Source: a bacterium
GTDB lineage: Bacteria; CLD3; SB21
Direction of reading: 5' to 3'
Assembly: GCA_013360215.1 (NCBI GenBank)
Contig: JABWCP010000025.1
Coordinates: 1 to 46,797, forward strand
Length of the DNA: 46,797 nt
The notes beneath the pieces are model-generated. The model made no database searches. It was not told where the DNA came from and was given only the letters and a program-made list of their open reading frames with translations. Of the stretch, positions 26,048-34,679 are shown piece by piece. The translations under genes and the position numbers were made by a program. The stretch's first letter is position 1. Each line of letters begins with the position of its first letter.

Positions 26048-27670
26048 ATGAAAAACAAAGAAAGTAAAACCAAAAACACACCTCCTTTGAAATCGTCCGA
26101 ATTGACGGATTGGAATCAAACGAAAACATGGTTGTTATTATCCATGTCAACCGTAGTATTGACACTTATCTATTATATGGTCAATTCACCGCGCCCGTAT
26201 GACGATGATAACATAGGGCGTTATTTTATGTCGCAGGCGGCGTTTGTGAAGCCCGGATATTTTTTGGATATCTGGGGGCGCCCGATGGCTATTTTGCTGT
26301 TTTCGATTCCGGCTCAGTTTGGGTATTGGTATGTCGCTTCCGGTGTAGCTCTTTTGACCGTGATGACATGTTTTTTTACCTATAAAGCCGCACAGGAAAG
26401 TGGACGGCCTTATGCTTGGATGGTTGTACTTTTTGTTTTTTTTCAACCGTTGGTCTTAACGACATCATTTAGTTTATGTGCCGAACCGCTGGCGGCTTTT
26501 TTCGTTGCCATCGCATTATATTTTTATTATCGCAATAAGTTATGGCAAGCCGCTTTACTTTTCTCGATGGTGCCCTTGGCGCGCTCCGAGACGGTGCTTA
26601 TACTTCCTTTGATAGCGATTCCCTGGCTGCGTGAACGCCGATGGGTACCGGTATTGCTGCTTGGTACGGGTTTAGCCGTGTATCAAATCGCCGGCATGAT
26701 TTCGACAGGAGACCCGCTGTATCTGTTGACCCAATCCAAAGCTTTTGGGCACGGGTTATATCAAAACGGACCTTTTGAACATTATTTTCAGCGATTTATT
26801 TTTATTACGGGTCCTGTGATTTTTGTTTTTCTATTGTTCCAGTTGGTCTCGGATATCAGATTACGCAAGCTGTCTCTACTTAATACTTCTGTGGTTTTGA
26901 TGTTTGCGGTGCATGTATATTTCTACTGGAAAGGGAATGTAGCCTCGGTCGGTTTTTTACGTCATTTTGTAGCCGTCGGTCCCATGATCGCTCTTTTAGC
27001 CTTGGATGGATTCAATCGTTGGATCGGGTTTGAGGATAAACAAAAAACAAATTCAGTCGTTTGGGATGCATTTATATTAGCGGCACTAAGCGTTTTGATT
27101 TTGGCATACTACTCGTTTGAATTGGTTGGCCAGTATTTTTTATCGGATAAAGCAGAACATCTTAAATTCGGAACAGCGCTTGTTTTATTTTTATTATTTA
27201 TTTTAAGAGCGGTACTTAAATTAGATGGAATTTTCTTTAAAAAAATGATGATCACCGGGACTGTCATACTAACGGTAGCCTATTGTTTTGTTAAAGAAAA
27301 ACCGCTTACGTTTGCTCCCGAGCATCAGACCGTAAAAAATTGTTATGACTATTATAAAGAGAACATCCGTGGTAAAACGCCCAAAGTCATGATCGCACAC
27401 ACATGGTGGTTTTTCTTTGATAATTTTAATAACTATACCAAAACAATGGAAGAGGGTGGCTATGAAAGTATGCGAAAAGAGAAGCTTGCGGATTTACCTG
27501 TCGGAAGCTTCGTAATTTGGGATTCGCACTATAGCCATCGTTTGAGTTCCAATGTTCAACTTCGCGAAGATCTGGCGGGTGATAAGAATTTTCAACTCAA
27601 GCAGCAATTCCTATCGTCCGATCAAAAATTTGTCATCTACATTTTTGAAAAGGTAAAACAACCGTCATGA
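26048..27670 (+). CDS. multi-pass membrane protein, GT-C glycosyltransferase-like
   Basis: Integral membrane protein of 540 aa with roughly ten or more hydrophobic helices. After the first helix (residues about 27-47) comes the acidic loop NSPRPYDDDNIGRYF, matching the Asp-containing first loop motif of GT-C enzymes (ArnT, PMT and related lipid-linked sugar transferases). Two further points fit: FGYWYVASGVALL and PLARSETVLILP, the latter resembling the helix-loop near the fourth helix of this class. The C-terminal about 110 residues are soluble. It would move a sugar from a polyprenyl phosphate donor to lipid or protein in the periplasm; donor and acceptor are unknown. It overlaps the following methyltransferase by four bases, suggesting a common pathway. 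Confidence 0.6.
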   Translation: MKNKESKTKNTPPLKSSELTDWNQTKTWLLLSMSTVVLTLIYYMVNSPRPYDDDNIGRYFMSQAAFVKPGYFLDIWGRPMAILLFSIPAQFGYWYVASGVALLTVMTCFFTYKAAQESGRPYAWMVVLFVFFQPLVLTTSFSLCAEPLAAFFVAIALYFYYRNKLWQAALLFSMVPLARSETVLILPLIAIPWLRERRWVPVLLLGTGLAVYQIAGMISTGDPLYLLTQSKAFGHGLYQNGPFEHYFQRFIFITGPVIFVFLLFQLVSDIRLRKLSLLNTSVVLMFAVHVYFYWKGNVASVGFLRHFVAVGPMIALLALDGFNRWIGFEDKQKTNSVVWDAFILAALSVLILAYYSFELVGQYFLSDKAEHLKFGTALVLFLLFILRAVLKLDGIFFKKMMITGTVILTVAYCFVKEKPLTFAPEHQTVKNCYDYYKENIRGKTPKVMIAHTWWFFFDNFNNYTKTMEEGGYESMRKEKLADLPVGSFVIWDSHYSHRLSSNVQLREDLAGDKNFQLKQQFLSSDQKFVIYIFEKVKQPS

Positions 27671-28446
27671 TTCGTCCATCCGATTTCGCCAATTGGCAGG
27701 AATATTATTTTACGTATCAGAACATACTGGCCAAACAATATCTCATTCCCATGCTGGAGCAATGGGGCGTTTCCATTGACGGAAAAAAAATTTTAGAGAT
27801 CGGCTGTGGAAGCGGTGGGGTGATAGAGGCGTTTGCCGAACGCGCATCGAAAGCGGTCGGCGTGGAGCTAAATCCTTTTGATTATACCAAACTTAATACT
27901 CCCAAAGTGCAATACGTTACCGCCGATATCTATGATCCTTCACATCGTGAGCGGTATGCCGATAAATATGATATTATACTATTTCGTGACGTGATCGAAC
28001 ATTTGCCTAAAAAGAAAGAAGCATTTGAGATATGCGATACGCTGTTAAGTGAAAACGGTGTTATTTTTATTACGTTTCCGCCGTATTACGGGCCTTATGG
28101 CGCACATCAGCAGGTTTTCTCGAAAACTTTTTTGGGAAAATTACCCTATACGCATTTACTACCTAACTCATTGTATATCAAGTACGTGAAAACAGTGGAA
28201 AAGGGGAACGATGCCGCACTGCAAGTAGCACATGAACTGATCGCCAGTCAAACTACAATTGGCTCCCTAAAAAAATCCATTCGCGCATCGGCTTTCAAAA
28301 TTGATCGTTATGATTATTATTTGGTGCGGCCATCCTATGAAATTCGCTATGGGAAAAAACCACGTAAAATAAATTTAATGAAGTACTTACCATTCATCCG
28401 TGAGTTTTTTGTTTTAGGTATGTACATGACCATGCGAAGAAAATGA
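27667..28446 (+). CDS. class I SAM-dependent methyltransferase
   Basis: Soluble methyltransferase of 259 aa with a Rossmann SAM site: motif I ILEIGCGSGGVIEAF (about residues 41-55), motif II acidic end VGVELNPFD, motif III region VTADIYD and motif IV/post IV IILFRDVIEHLPKK, close to the Methyltransf_11/UbiE-like pattern. The C-terminal half contains FPPYYGPYGAHQQ, seen in sugar or polysaccharide-linked methyltransferases. Its ATG overlaps the stop of the GT-C-like gene (ATGA), so the pair may modify one glycan or glycolipid. The substrate is not known. Confidence 0.8.
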   Translation: MIRPSDFANWQEYYFTYQNILAKQYLIPMLEQWGVSIDGKKILEIGCGSGGVIEAFAERASKAVGVELNPFDYTKLNTPKVQYVTADIYDPSHRERYADKYDIILFRDVIEHLPKKKEAFEICDTLLSENGVIFITFPPYYGPYGAHQQVFSKTFLGKLPYTHLLPNSLYIKYVKTVEKGNDAALQVAHELIASQTTIGSLKKSIRASAFKIDRYDYYLVRPSYEIRYGKKPRKINLMKYLPFIREFFVLGMYMTMRRK

Positions 28447-28457
28447 CCTGATTTTAC

Positions 28458-28486
28458 TTGACTTAATTAGTTATTTATTTTATAAT
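28458..28486 (+). promoter_or_regulatory. strong sigma70-type promoter of the HU gene
   Basis: TTGACT (28458-28463) and a perfect TATAAT (28481-28486) are separated by exactly 17 bases. Transcription would start near 28493, leaving a leader of about 54 bases before the HU start. This is the best promoter match in the window. Confidence 0.75.
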
Positions 28487-28546
28487 TGGGCGAATTTAGT
28501 TGATTTTATTTGTTTTAGCTTTGCGCGTGCATTAGGAGATTCTCCA

Positions 28547-28864
28547 ATGAAAACTATGACCAAAAAAGATGTTTCCAAACGTGTAGCTGATAAGCTTGGT
28601 CAAAAAATTCACGAAGTGGAACACGTTGTAGATATTGTATTTGATTCGATCCGGGAGATACTCTCCGAGGCCGATCCGGATGTCAGGATCGAAGTGCGCG
28701 ATTTTGGAGTGTTTGAAGTCAAAACAACCAAAGCCAAACCCAAAGCACGCAATCCGAAAACCGGCGAGATTATATTTGTTCCCCCGCGTCGTAAAACACA
28801 TTTTAAACCCGGTAAGTTGCTCAAAGAGGTTTTGAAACAACCCCTGAAGGGCGAGCAGGAATAA
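28547..28864 (+). CDS. HU/IHF family DNA-binding protein
   Basis: Small histone-like protein (105 aa) that bends DNA and compacts the nucleoid. It has the KKDVSKRVADKLGQ helix pair, the dimer core with VRDFGVFEV and the DNA-gripping arm ARNPKTGEIIFVPPRRKTHFKPGK, the family signature (consensus GF..F....R..R.G.NP.TG). The C-terminus has a short extension (LKQPLKGEQE). It has its own strong promoter and a strong terminator, so it is monocistronic. The ribosome site GGAG lies within GGAGATTCTCC, a small dyad just before the ATG. HU and IHF subunits cannot be separated here. Confidence 0.93.
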   Translation: MKTMTKKDVSKRVADKLGQKIHEVEHVVDIVFDSIREILSEADPDVRIEVRDFGVFEVKTTKAKPKARNPKTGEIIFVPPRRKTHFKPGKLLKEVLKQPLKGEQE

Positions 28865-28888
28865 AAGAAATAATTTTATATGAATAAT

Positions 28889-28917
28889 AAGCCATGGAAA
28901 AAACCATGGCTTTTTTT
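28889..28917 (+). terminator. terminator of the HU gene, overlapping possible ruvX starts
   Basis: Perfect 9-bp stem AAGCCATGG / CCATGGCTT around six A, followed by five more T. The two upstream in-frame ATGs of ruvX (28894 and 28906) lie inside the stem arms. Confidence 0.88.
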
Positions 28918-29355
28918 ATGGAAAAAGGACGCATTTTAGCTATTGATTACGGTGAGCGGCGTGTCGGTCTTGCGATCACGGATCCGATGCAGATCATTGC
29001 ATCCGGCCTAACGACGCTGGCAGTCGAAAATGACCGTCATGCTGCCAATCAGATTGCTCAAATAATTTCGAAAGAAGATGTGACGGAAATAATAATTGGT
29101 CTGCCCATAGCACCAAGCGGTGAGGCTACGGAAAAGACACGTACCGTCAATCAATTCATATCCATCCTCAAAGAAAAAACGGCGCTTCCGATTATTCCCT
29201 GGGAAGAACGTTTTTCCACCGTGTCGGCGCAACGACTTTTGATCGAGGCGGAAGAAAAGAAAAAACGCCGCACTAAAGAAAAAATAGATACGTTAGCGGC
29301 GCTGGTGATTCTTCAGCATTATCTCGATTACCTGCGCCTTCATCCAAAAAAATAA
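28918..29355 (+). CDS. ruvX: Holliday junction resolvase-like protein RuvX/YqgF
   Basis: RNase H-fold protein of the YqgF family, linked to pre-16S rRNA end processing and named as a putative Holliday junction resolvase. Core motifs are present: GRILAIDYGERRVGLAITDP at the N-terminus with the first catalytic Asp, IIIGLPI in the middle, WEERFSTVSA with the second acidic residue, and the final KIDTLAALVILQHYLD. At about 145 aa it has the usual size. The start is placed at ATG 28918, directly after the T run of the HU terminator, because the ATGs at 28894 and 28906 fall inside the terminator stem; none has a good ribosome site. How it is expressed is therefore unclear. Confidence 0.9.
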   Translation: MEKGRILAIDYGERRVGLAITDPMQIIASGLTTLAVENDRHAANQIAQIISKEDVTEIIIGLPIAPSGEATEKTRTVNQFISILKEKTALPIIPWEERFSTVSAQRLLIEAEEKKKRRTKEKIDTLAALVILQHYLDYLRLHPKK

Positions 29356-29379
29356 GACCACTTGCGACACGTGGAGGAT

Positions 29380-29523
29380 ATGTTCGCCTTCTATATCTCG
29401 TTCAAAGAACGTAGAATGAATGCAAAACGCGCACCATTCGCTTGTGACGCATTCTTAGAAGCCGTTATGCCACAAAACCCAACCAATCGTTTACGCGCAG
29501 TTCAAAAACTGAAACCGACTTAA
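29380..29523 (+). CDS. possible small protein, 47 aa, unknown
   Basis: An ATG preceded very closely by GTGGAGG opens a 47-codon frame encoding a basic peptide (beginning MFAFYISFKERRMNAK) with no signal, membrane segment or known motif. It fills half of an otherwise empty 300-base gap between ruvX and the NTF2-fold gene. It could be a genuine small protein, a decayed fragment of a larger gene, or chance. The spacing from GGAGG to ATG is only two bases, which counts against it. Confidence 0.25.
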   Translation: MFAFYISFKERRMNAKRAPFACDAFLEAVMPQNPTNRLRAVQKLKPT

Positions 29524-29656
29524 CTTATCGAAATGGCCTCTACTTATAAGTTTATGTTTTTTGGTTGTTGCTAAAAAAAAATTGCATTATTAGTAACTAC
29601 TTACGTATATTGTATCCAATAAACAGAGTTAATTAACCCCAAAAGTGATCGATGTT

Positions 29657-30178
29657 ATGAAAAACTTCTCCTTTTTTTTCGCTTGTTTGATGGTAATAAC
29701 TATGGATTCATTTGCCCAAACGAAAACAGATTCCATTGAAACCGTGGCCAGAGAATATATGAAGGCATACAGCAATTGGGACTTTGAGAAAATGAAATCA
29801 TTTTACTCCGACGGTGTTCATTTTGAAGACCCAACCGCGACCGAAGCATTTGGTCAGCCTTATGTTTTCGACGGAAAAGAAAAAGTACATGGTTTTTTTA
29901 ATAACGTTTTTAAAGATCGTTTCAAGAACGATAGACCACCCTACGTAAAATTTAATATGGAGAGAGTTTTCAGTACGGGATCCTTGGTTATTATTTCTTC
30001 CACATTTGAGTGTATCGTACCGACATCGTGGTACAAGGAAAAAAGCGATGAAGCGCTTCTAATTTCGATCCCGTTTGTCACCATTTTGGAGGTCAAAAAT
30101 GGCCAAATTACAAAGCATTTTGATTATGGGGACTACAAAAAATATAATGCACAAATTAGAGCTCAATTGAACAAATAA
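29657..30178 (+). CDS. secreted NTF2/SnoaL-like domain protein
   Basis: A protein of 173 aa with a signal peptide (MKNFSFFFACLMVITMDSFAQ). The mature part has the NTF2-like pattern: EYMKAYSNWDFEKMKSFYSDGVHFEDPT, then a beta-rich core ending in TILEVKNGQITKHFDYGDY, as in SnoaL-like polyketide cyclase or ketosteroid isomerase-like proteins. No catalytic residues can be assigned. The ATG at 29657 is preferred to a GTG four codons earlier because it starts the signal peptide; there is no clear ribosome site. It sits in a loosely packed accessory patch. The function is unknown, possibly binding of a small hydrophobic molecule in the periplasm. Confidence 0.65.
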   Translation: MKNFSFFFACLMVITMDSFAQTKTDSIETVAREYMKAYSNWDFEKMKSFYSDGVHFEDPTATEAFGQPYVFDGKEKVHGFFNNVFKDRFKNDRPPYVKFNMERVFSTGSLVIISSTFECIVPTSWYKEKSDEALLISIPFVTILEVKNGQITKHFDYGDYKKYNAQIRAQLNK

Positions 30179-30277
30179 TTCATTTCATCAATGTTGTACA
30201 ATCCGCAATCTCGGGCATAAGTTTATGCTTTGTAATCATTTATTGGAGTCTTATCCGTTCGGATGGGCAGTCGATGA

Positions 30278-30697
30278 ATGTCGAAAATACTACCATACAA
30301 ACATAGTATCATCGGCTTCCGATTCCTTACATGGCGGGGTTCGCACGAACCTATGAAGGAGATATTAACTCAACCTGCGTGGATTCCTGCGGTGCAGTGG
30401 AGCCGAAAAGATTCGTATTATTTTTCTACACGTACCAATGAAGTCGGTCGGGCCTCCTTAGGAGGTCAAGCCGATAAAATAAAATTAAAAGGCGCTGAAA
30501 ATATCCATGTTTTTGTCAAAGCAAGGGATCGCATCTTCGCCGGAGATACCGACGGTAATGTGTGGCGTATGAACGGGCTTGAACGAGAAATCGTTTATAC
30601 AGGATCAACGGCGGTGACGGCCTTGAGTGCATCACCGGATGACCGTGTAGTTTATGCCGGTTTTATGGATGGTTTAATATTCAAATTGCAAAAATAG
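30278..30697 (+). CDS. hypothetical protein, beta-propeller-like fragment
   Basis: A protein of 139 aa, or 114 aa if the ATG at 30353 is used. From about residue 35 on it looks like WD40- or quinoprotein-type blades: VQWSRKDSYYFSTRTNEVG, RIFAGDTDGNVWRMNG, and TALSASPDDRVVYAGFMDGLIFKL. Two to three blades cannot close a propeller alone, so this may be the end of a decayed longer gene, or a small protein needing a partner. The N-terminal about 30 residues (IIGFRFLTWRGSHEP) do not look like the rest and may not be translated. A terminator follows directly. No function is proposed. Confidence 0.45.
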   Translation: MSKILPYKHSIIGFRFLTWRGSHEPMKEILTQPAWIPAVQWSRKDSYYFSTRTNEVGRASLGGQADKIKLKGAENIHVFVKARDRIFAGDTDGNVWRMNGLEREIVYTGSTAVTALSASPDDRVVYAGFMDGLIFKLQK

Positions 30698-30726
30698 TTT
30701 TCGTCAAGTGATGTGATGGATGTAAT

Positions 30727-30758
30727 AAAAAAACGCCTCCATGTTGAGGCGTTTTTTT
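30727..30758. terminator. bidirectional terminator between converging genes
   Basis: Perfect 13-base inverted repeat AAAAAAACGCCTC / GAGGCGTTTTTTT with a 6-base loop. It ends the plus-strand fragment gene and, in the other direction, the yqeY transcript. Confidence 0.9.
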
Positions 30759-30786
30759 ATTGAACTATGATTTTATGAGGAATGCC

Positions 30787-31248
30787 TCAACCGGCTAATC
30801 GGGATTTGACCATATCCTGAACTTTTTTTCCGTCGGCTTTACCTTTGACTTTAGGCATGAGTGCGCCCATGAGTTTACCCATGTCTTTGGCGGAGGTAAT
30901 ACCTGTTGTACGAATCGCCTCGTCAATAATAGCGGCCAATTCATCATCGTTCAACTGTTTCGGAAGGAACTCGCTAATGAGGGCCAGTTCGGTTTTTTCT
31001 TTGTCGGCCAGATCCTGACGTCCACCTTTTTCATATAATTCGATAGCTTCTTTACGGCGTTTGCTTTCCGCGAGAAGAAAATTCATCTCGTCTTCCGCTT
31101 TAAAATTTTGACCTTTATCGATTAAAACTTTCTGCAATCCGGCTTTGAGCGTGCGAATAATATCTAGTTTTTCCTTTTCGCCGGATTTCATGGCGGCTTT
31201 CATATCTTCGCCGAGTTTTTTAAATAATTCGGAATCAACAACGTTCAT
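30787..31248 (-). CDS. YqeY/GatB C-terminal-like domain protein
   Basis: A small (153 aa) cytosolic helical protein of the YqeY family, related to the C-terminal tRNA-binding domain of GatB, a subunit of the Asp/Glu-tRNA amidotransferase. Typical stretches are DMKAAMKSGEKEKLDIIRTLKAGLQ (residues 15-39), ELALISEFLPKQL (near 90), and the end GKLMGALMPKVKGKADGKKVQDMVK. Many genomes have this gene near rpsU or dnaG, but here it sits between a terminator and the propeller kinase. AAGGAG precedes the ATG. Its exact role is not established. Confidence 0.93.
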   Translation of the reverse strand: MNVVDSELFKKLGEDMKAAMKSGEKEKLDIIRTLKAGLQKVLIDKGQNFKAEDEMNFLLAESKRRKEAIELYEKGGRQDLADKEKTELALISEFLPKQLNDDELAAIIDEAIRTTGITSAKDMGKLMGALMPKVKGKADGKKVQDMVKSRLAG

Positions 31249-31271
31249 AACACTCCTTGTATGTTTATAAA

Positions 31272-34200
31272 TTATGATGGTAGAGTTTTAGGTTGTAAAG
31301 GAAGACTAAATGTCATCTCGGTAAATTCACCTTCGCGGCTGTCCACAGAGATTGAGCCGTTATGTTTTTCGATGATGGAGTAGGATATGGACAAACCGAG
31401 ACCTGTACCTTGTCCTACGGGTTTGGTTGTAAAAAAAGGATCGAAAATCTTACTGCGAATTGACGGAGGAATGCCTGCGCCATTATCTCTGATTTTAACC
31501 TGGATACCGTTTTCCGTATTGGCTGTATGAATTCGTATGACACCTTCGATGGTTTTTTTGCCGCGGAATCGTTGTTCGATAGCTTGTGCCGCATTGATAA
31601 AAAGATTGAGCAAAACTTGGTTGATTTGATTGGCATAACAATAAACCGCCTTGGTTGCTTCGTATTGTCCTTCAATGCGGAGGATGTGACGGTATTGGTT
31701 GTAAAAAAGTTTCAGCGTGGTTTCGATGCATTCGTGGATATCCACCTGATTCAGATCGGCTTCGTCAAGGCGTGAAAAATTACGAAGATCTTTGACGATA
31801 AGGCGAATTCGGTCGGAGGCGTGTTGTATGGCGGATAACAGATTATCCAAATCGCTGATAACAAATTCGTAATCCAGTGCTTCTTTATACGATGCTATTT
31901 CTCGGGACGCCGGTAGCAAGGATTCGTATTTGGCTATGAGCTGGCGAAGCACTTTGATATAATCTCCGACATAAGCCACGTTGCCCGTCAGAACGGACGT
32001 GGGGTTGTTGATTTCATGTGCGACACCGGCGACGAGTTGGCCGAGCGCCGACATTTTTTCTGATTGCACAAGTTGCGATTGGGTTCGTTTGAGCTGATCC
32101 AATAGACCTTCGAGTTCGTTTTTTTGCCGTTCGATCTCCGAGGTGCGTTGATTGACCATGGATTCGAGGCGCTGGGTACGGTCACGCATCGAACGCAGTT
32201 TGAATGCGACACGTATACGGTATGTCCCGTAAGCGCCATACAGGGCGATGCCTGCAAAAATAAGCATGATGACGGGATTCATCCAAAATGGTCGCGGAAT
32301 GTGGAGTGTAGCGCGCGCTTCGTCCGATGACAACACGTACTCGGCATTACGTGCACGAACATGGAGCGTGTACGTGCCGGGCCCCAAATTGGTATAACGC
32401 ACTTCGCTTTTGCGCGTCCATTCCGACCACGTTTGATCAAATCCCTCGAGGCGGTATTGATACCAGTTGTCCTTTTCATCAAGAAATGACGGTGCGACAA
32501 ACTCAAACGTAACGGTATTGGTTTCTATCGTCCAAGATTTATCGGTTAGATGCGGCGTAAAATCCGGCAAAACAAAAACGGAATCATCCGATCGAATCCG
32601 CTGAATCAGAACGTGCGGTGCGGGCATATTCATGGGCGCGGACTTTTCATCATAACAGGTGACACCGCCGAATGTACCGATCCATATCTGATGCTTTTCA
32701 TCAATAAAAAAAGCATTGTTCGTCGTGCTCTCGTCTATCGGTAAACCGCGATTGCGGTTGAGCATTTTGGTAACCTGCATCCCGGCATCAACACGCATGC
32801 GGCCAAAACCTTTGCAGCCGACCCACAATTCGTTATGCATAAAATCCCATGCGAGTACCGGTACGACGTTATCCCCAAAGCCGAGAGACTTGGGTTTGTA
32901 ATTAATAAAATGACTACCGTCAAAACGCGAAATTCCGGCATCCGTACCTATCCATACAATGCCTGAAGGGTCACGGCGAACCACATTGACTGTATTATCA
33001 ATCAGTCCGTCGCGATTTGTCCAGTTTGTGATATGCATCGTATGGTTGGGCAATTGTTCAATACGCGAAAGCCCTCCATCAATTCCTGCCCAAATGGTAT
33101 TTTGTGAATCGGCAAAAACGGACCACACCGCATTACCGGCGAGTCCGGAGTCTTTATTGATCACGGTTGCGGATAGGCCGTCCCATCGGATCAAACCCGA
33201 AAGCGTGCCAAACCAAAGTTGACCGGTGAGGTCTTCTTCGATGTCTACGATAGGGCCGCCGGTTTTAGTAAATATATCGGTGCGATCGGTGAGTTGTCCC
33301 TGTTCATAGGTGTAAATGTGCTGTTCGGAGCCAATCCACAAAACACCTTTGCGATCAACATGCAGAGACCAAATCGTATTAGCCAATGGATTGTTTGGTG
33401 TGATCAGGTGCATTTTTTTTCCATCCCAGCGATTGACGCCCCGATCGCTGCCGATGAAGATAGTTCCTTTCCCATCGCCGGTGATCGCATTGACCACATT
33501 AAAGGCTAACCCGTCTTTGACGGTGAAATTGCGAATATTGTGAAAAGGTAATTTGATCACGCCGCCGCCGTCTGTGCCCACCCAAATAATGCCCTCGCGA
33601 TCGGAAAAAATTGAAACACAACTATTAGATGATACATTCTCATCGGCGAGTATATTTTCAAAATTACCGTTTGTAAACTTGGCGAAACCTAACTCTGTAC
33701 CGATCCACACCGATGCATCATTGGCCGCGCATACGGATTTTATTTTGCTGCTTCGAAGTCCGTTTCGGCTATCATACAATCGCGTAAAAGCGCGTACATC
33801 AAGGCTCTTCTGATCAAGCATCGCGTTGATATCCGTCACGCCGAGCCCGTTGTCGGTGGCGAAAAGCAAGCGTCCGCGGCCGTCCTGAGCCATTTCAGAA
33901 ACATAAGACGGAAATGCGGATGGTGATCGCGGTATAACAAAAAAAGAATCGGTATAGGTTGTACCGTTAAAATATTTCCAAGCGATACCCCGACTGCCGG
34001 CAAACCAGATATGACCATAACTGTCTACAAAAGCCGTGCGAAAAGACACGGACTCTGGAAGATGACTGATTTTGATGTGATGGTATTGAGCGGTGTCTTG
34101 CAAATAAATGCCGCGGTCGGTAGTTATCCACGTGCGGCCCGTGCGGTCTTTGATGAGTTGCCAAACCGCTAAAGATTCGCCATTGTCGGTGATGGTGATT

Positions 34201-34532
34201 GTAGTAAAATTTTTACCGTCAAAACGAACTAAACCCTCATCCGTTCCAAGCCAGATGATACCGGACGAATCCAAACTCAGATTTCGAATCGTATTGCCGG
34301 GTAATCCTTCATCTTTGGTATACACCGTGTACTCGATACCGTCGTAGCGTACTAATCCGCCGGTCGTCGCGAACCACAGGATACCATTGGCATCTTGCAC
34401 AATATCCCAAACTTGCGCATGTGGAAAACCGGAACTCAGATTATAATAACGGAGAAAGGGCTGCTGCGCATGCATCGGCATAGCCGTCATAATCCAACAG
34501 AATAAAATCAAGTACAGCGATTTCCGATTCAT
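31272..34532 (-). CDS. two-component regulator propeller histidine kinase
   Basis: Giant sensor kinase of about 1086 aa. The ATG at 34532 gives a signal peptide ending in MHAQ and lies just after a candidate promoter; the frame is open further upstream but through that promoter. The periplasmic part holds about 14 repeats of the GxxWxGTxxGL.R.DG type (for instance [31 protein letters not shown]), enough for two seven-bladed propellers, followed by a Y_Y_Y domain (near residues 735-800), one membrane helix ([18 protein letters not shown]), a coiled coil, HisKA with VAHEINNP, and HATPase motifs [26 protein letters not shown] and GTGLGLS. There is no receiver or AraC domain and no adjacent response regulator. 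Its arrangement recalls glycan sensors, but the ligand is unknown. Confidence 0.93.
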   Translation of the reverse strand: MNRKSLYLILFCWIMTAMPMHAQQPFLRYYNLSSGFPHAQVWDIVQDANGILWFATTGGLVRYDGIEYTVYTKDEGLPGNTIRNLSLDSSGIIWLGTDEGLVRFDGKNFTTITITDNGESLAVWQLIKDRTGRTWITTDRGIYLQDTAQYHHIKISHLPESVSFRTAFVDSYGHIWFAGSRGIAWKYFNGTTYTDSFFVIPRSPSAFPSYVSEMAQDGRGRLLFATDNGLGVTDINAMLDQKSLDVRAFTRLYDSRNGLRSSKIKSVCAANDASVWIGTELGFAKFTNGNFENILADENVSSNSCVSIFSDREGIIWVGTDGGGVIKLPFHNIRNFTVKDGLAFNVVNAITGDGKGTIFIGSDRGVNRWDGKKMHLITPNNPLANTIWSLHVDRKGVLWIGSEQHIYTYEQGQLTDRTDIFTKTGGPIVDIEEDLTGQLWFGTLSGLIRWDGLSATVINKDSGLAGNAVWSVFADSQNTIWAGIDGGLSRIEQLPNHTMHITNWTNRDGLIDNTVNVVRRDPSGIVWIGTDAGISRFDGSHFINYKPKSLGFGDNVVPVLAWDFMHNELWVGCKGFGRMRVDAGMQVTKMLNRNRGLPIDESTTNNAFFIDEKHQIWIGTFGGVTCYDEKSAPMNMPAPHVLIQRIRSDDSVFVLPDFTPHLTDKSWTIETNTVTFEFVAPSFLDEKDNWYQYRLEGFDQTWSEWTRKSEVRYTNLGPGTYTLHVRARNAEYVLSSDEARATLHIPRPFWMNPVIMLIFAGIALYGAYGTYRIRVAFKLRSMRDRTQRLESMVNQRTSEIERQKNELEGLLDQLKRTQSQLVQSEKMSALGQLVAGVAHEINNPTSVLTGNVAYVGDYIKVLRQLIAKYESLLPASREIASYKEALDYEFVISDLDNLLSAIQHASDRIRLIVKDLRNFSRLDEADLNQVDIHECIETTLKLFYNQYRHILRIEGQYEATKAVYCYANQINQVLLNLFINAAQAIEQRFRGKKTIEGVIRIHTANTENGIQVKIRDNGAGIPPSIRSKIFDPFFTTKPVGQGTGLGLSISYSIIEKHNGSISVDSREGEFTEMTFSLPLQPKTLPS

Positions 34533-34564
34533 GCCGCGTAGGATATTGTGAATAAATGTCGGAA

Positions 34565-34593
34565 AATATAGGCGTCCAACGTGCGAAATGCAA
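34565..34593 (-). promoter_or_regulatory. candidate promoter of the propeller kinase
   Basis: On the minus strand, TTGCAT (34593-34588) and TATATT (34570-34565) are 17 bases apart, giving a start near 34558 and a leader of about 26 bases. Confidence 0.5.
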
Positions 34594-34614
34594 AAACAAA
34601 ACATGTATAAAAAG

Positions 34615-34643
34615 TTGAATCTCACGGGTAAAAATGGTAACAT
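34615..34643 (+). promoter_or_regulatory. candidate promoter of the isoaspartyl peptidase gene
   Basis: TTGAAT (34615-34620) and TAACAT (34638-34643) are 17 bases apart; the start would be near 34651. It diverges from the kinase promoter with only about 20 bases between the two -35 boxes, so joint control is possible. Confidence 0.45.
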
Positions 34644-34679
34644 CCCACGTAAAATCGGACGATATTTTTCGTAAGTTTT

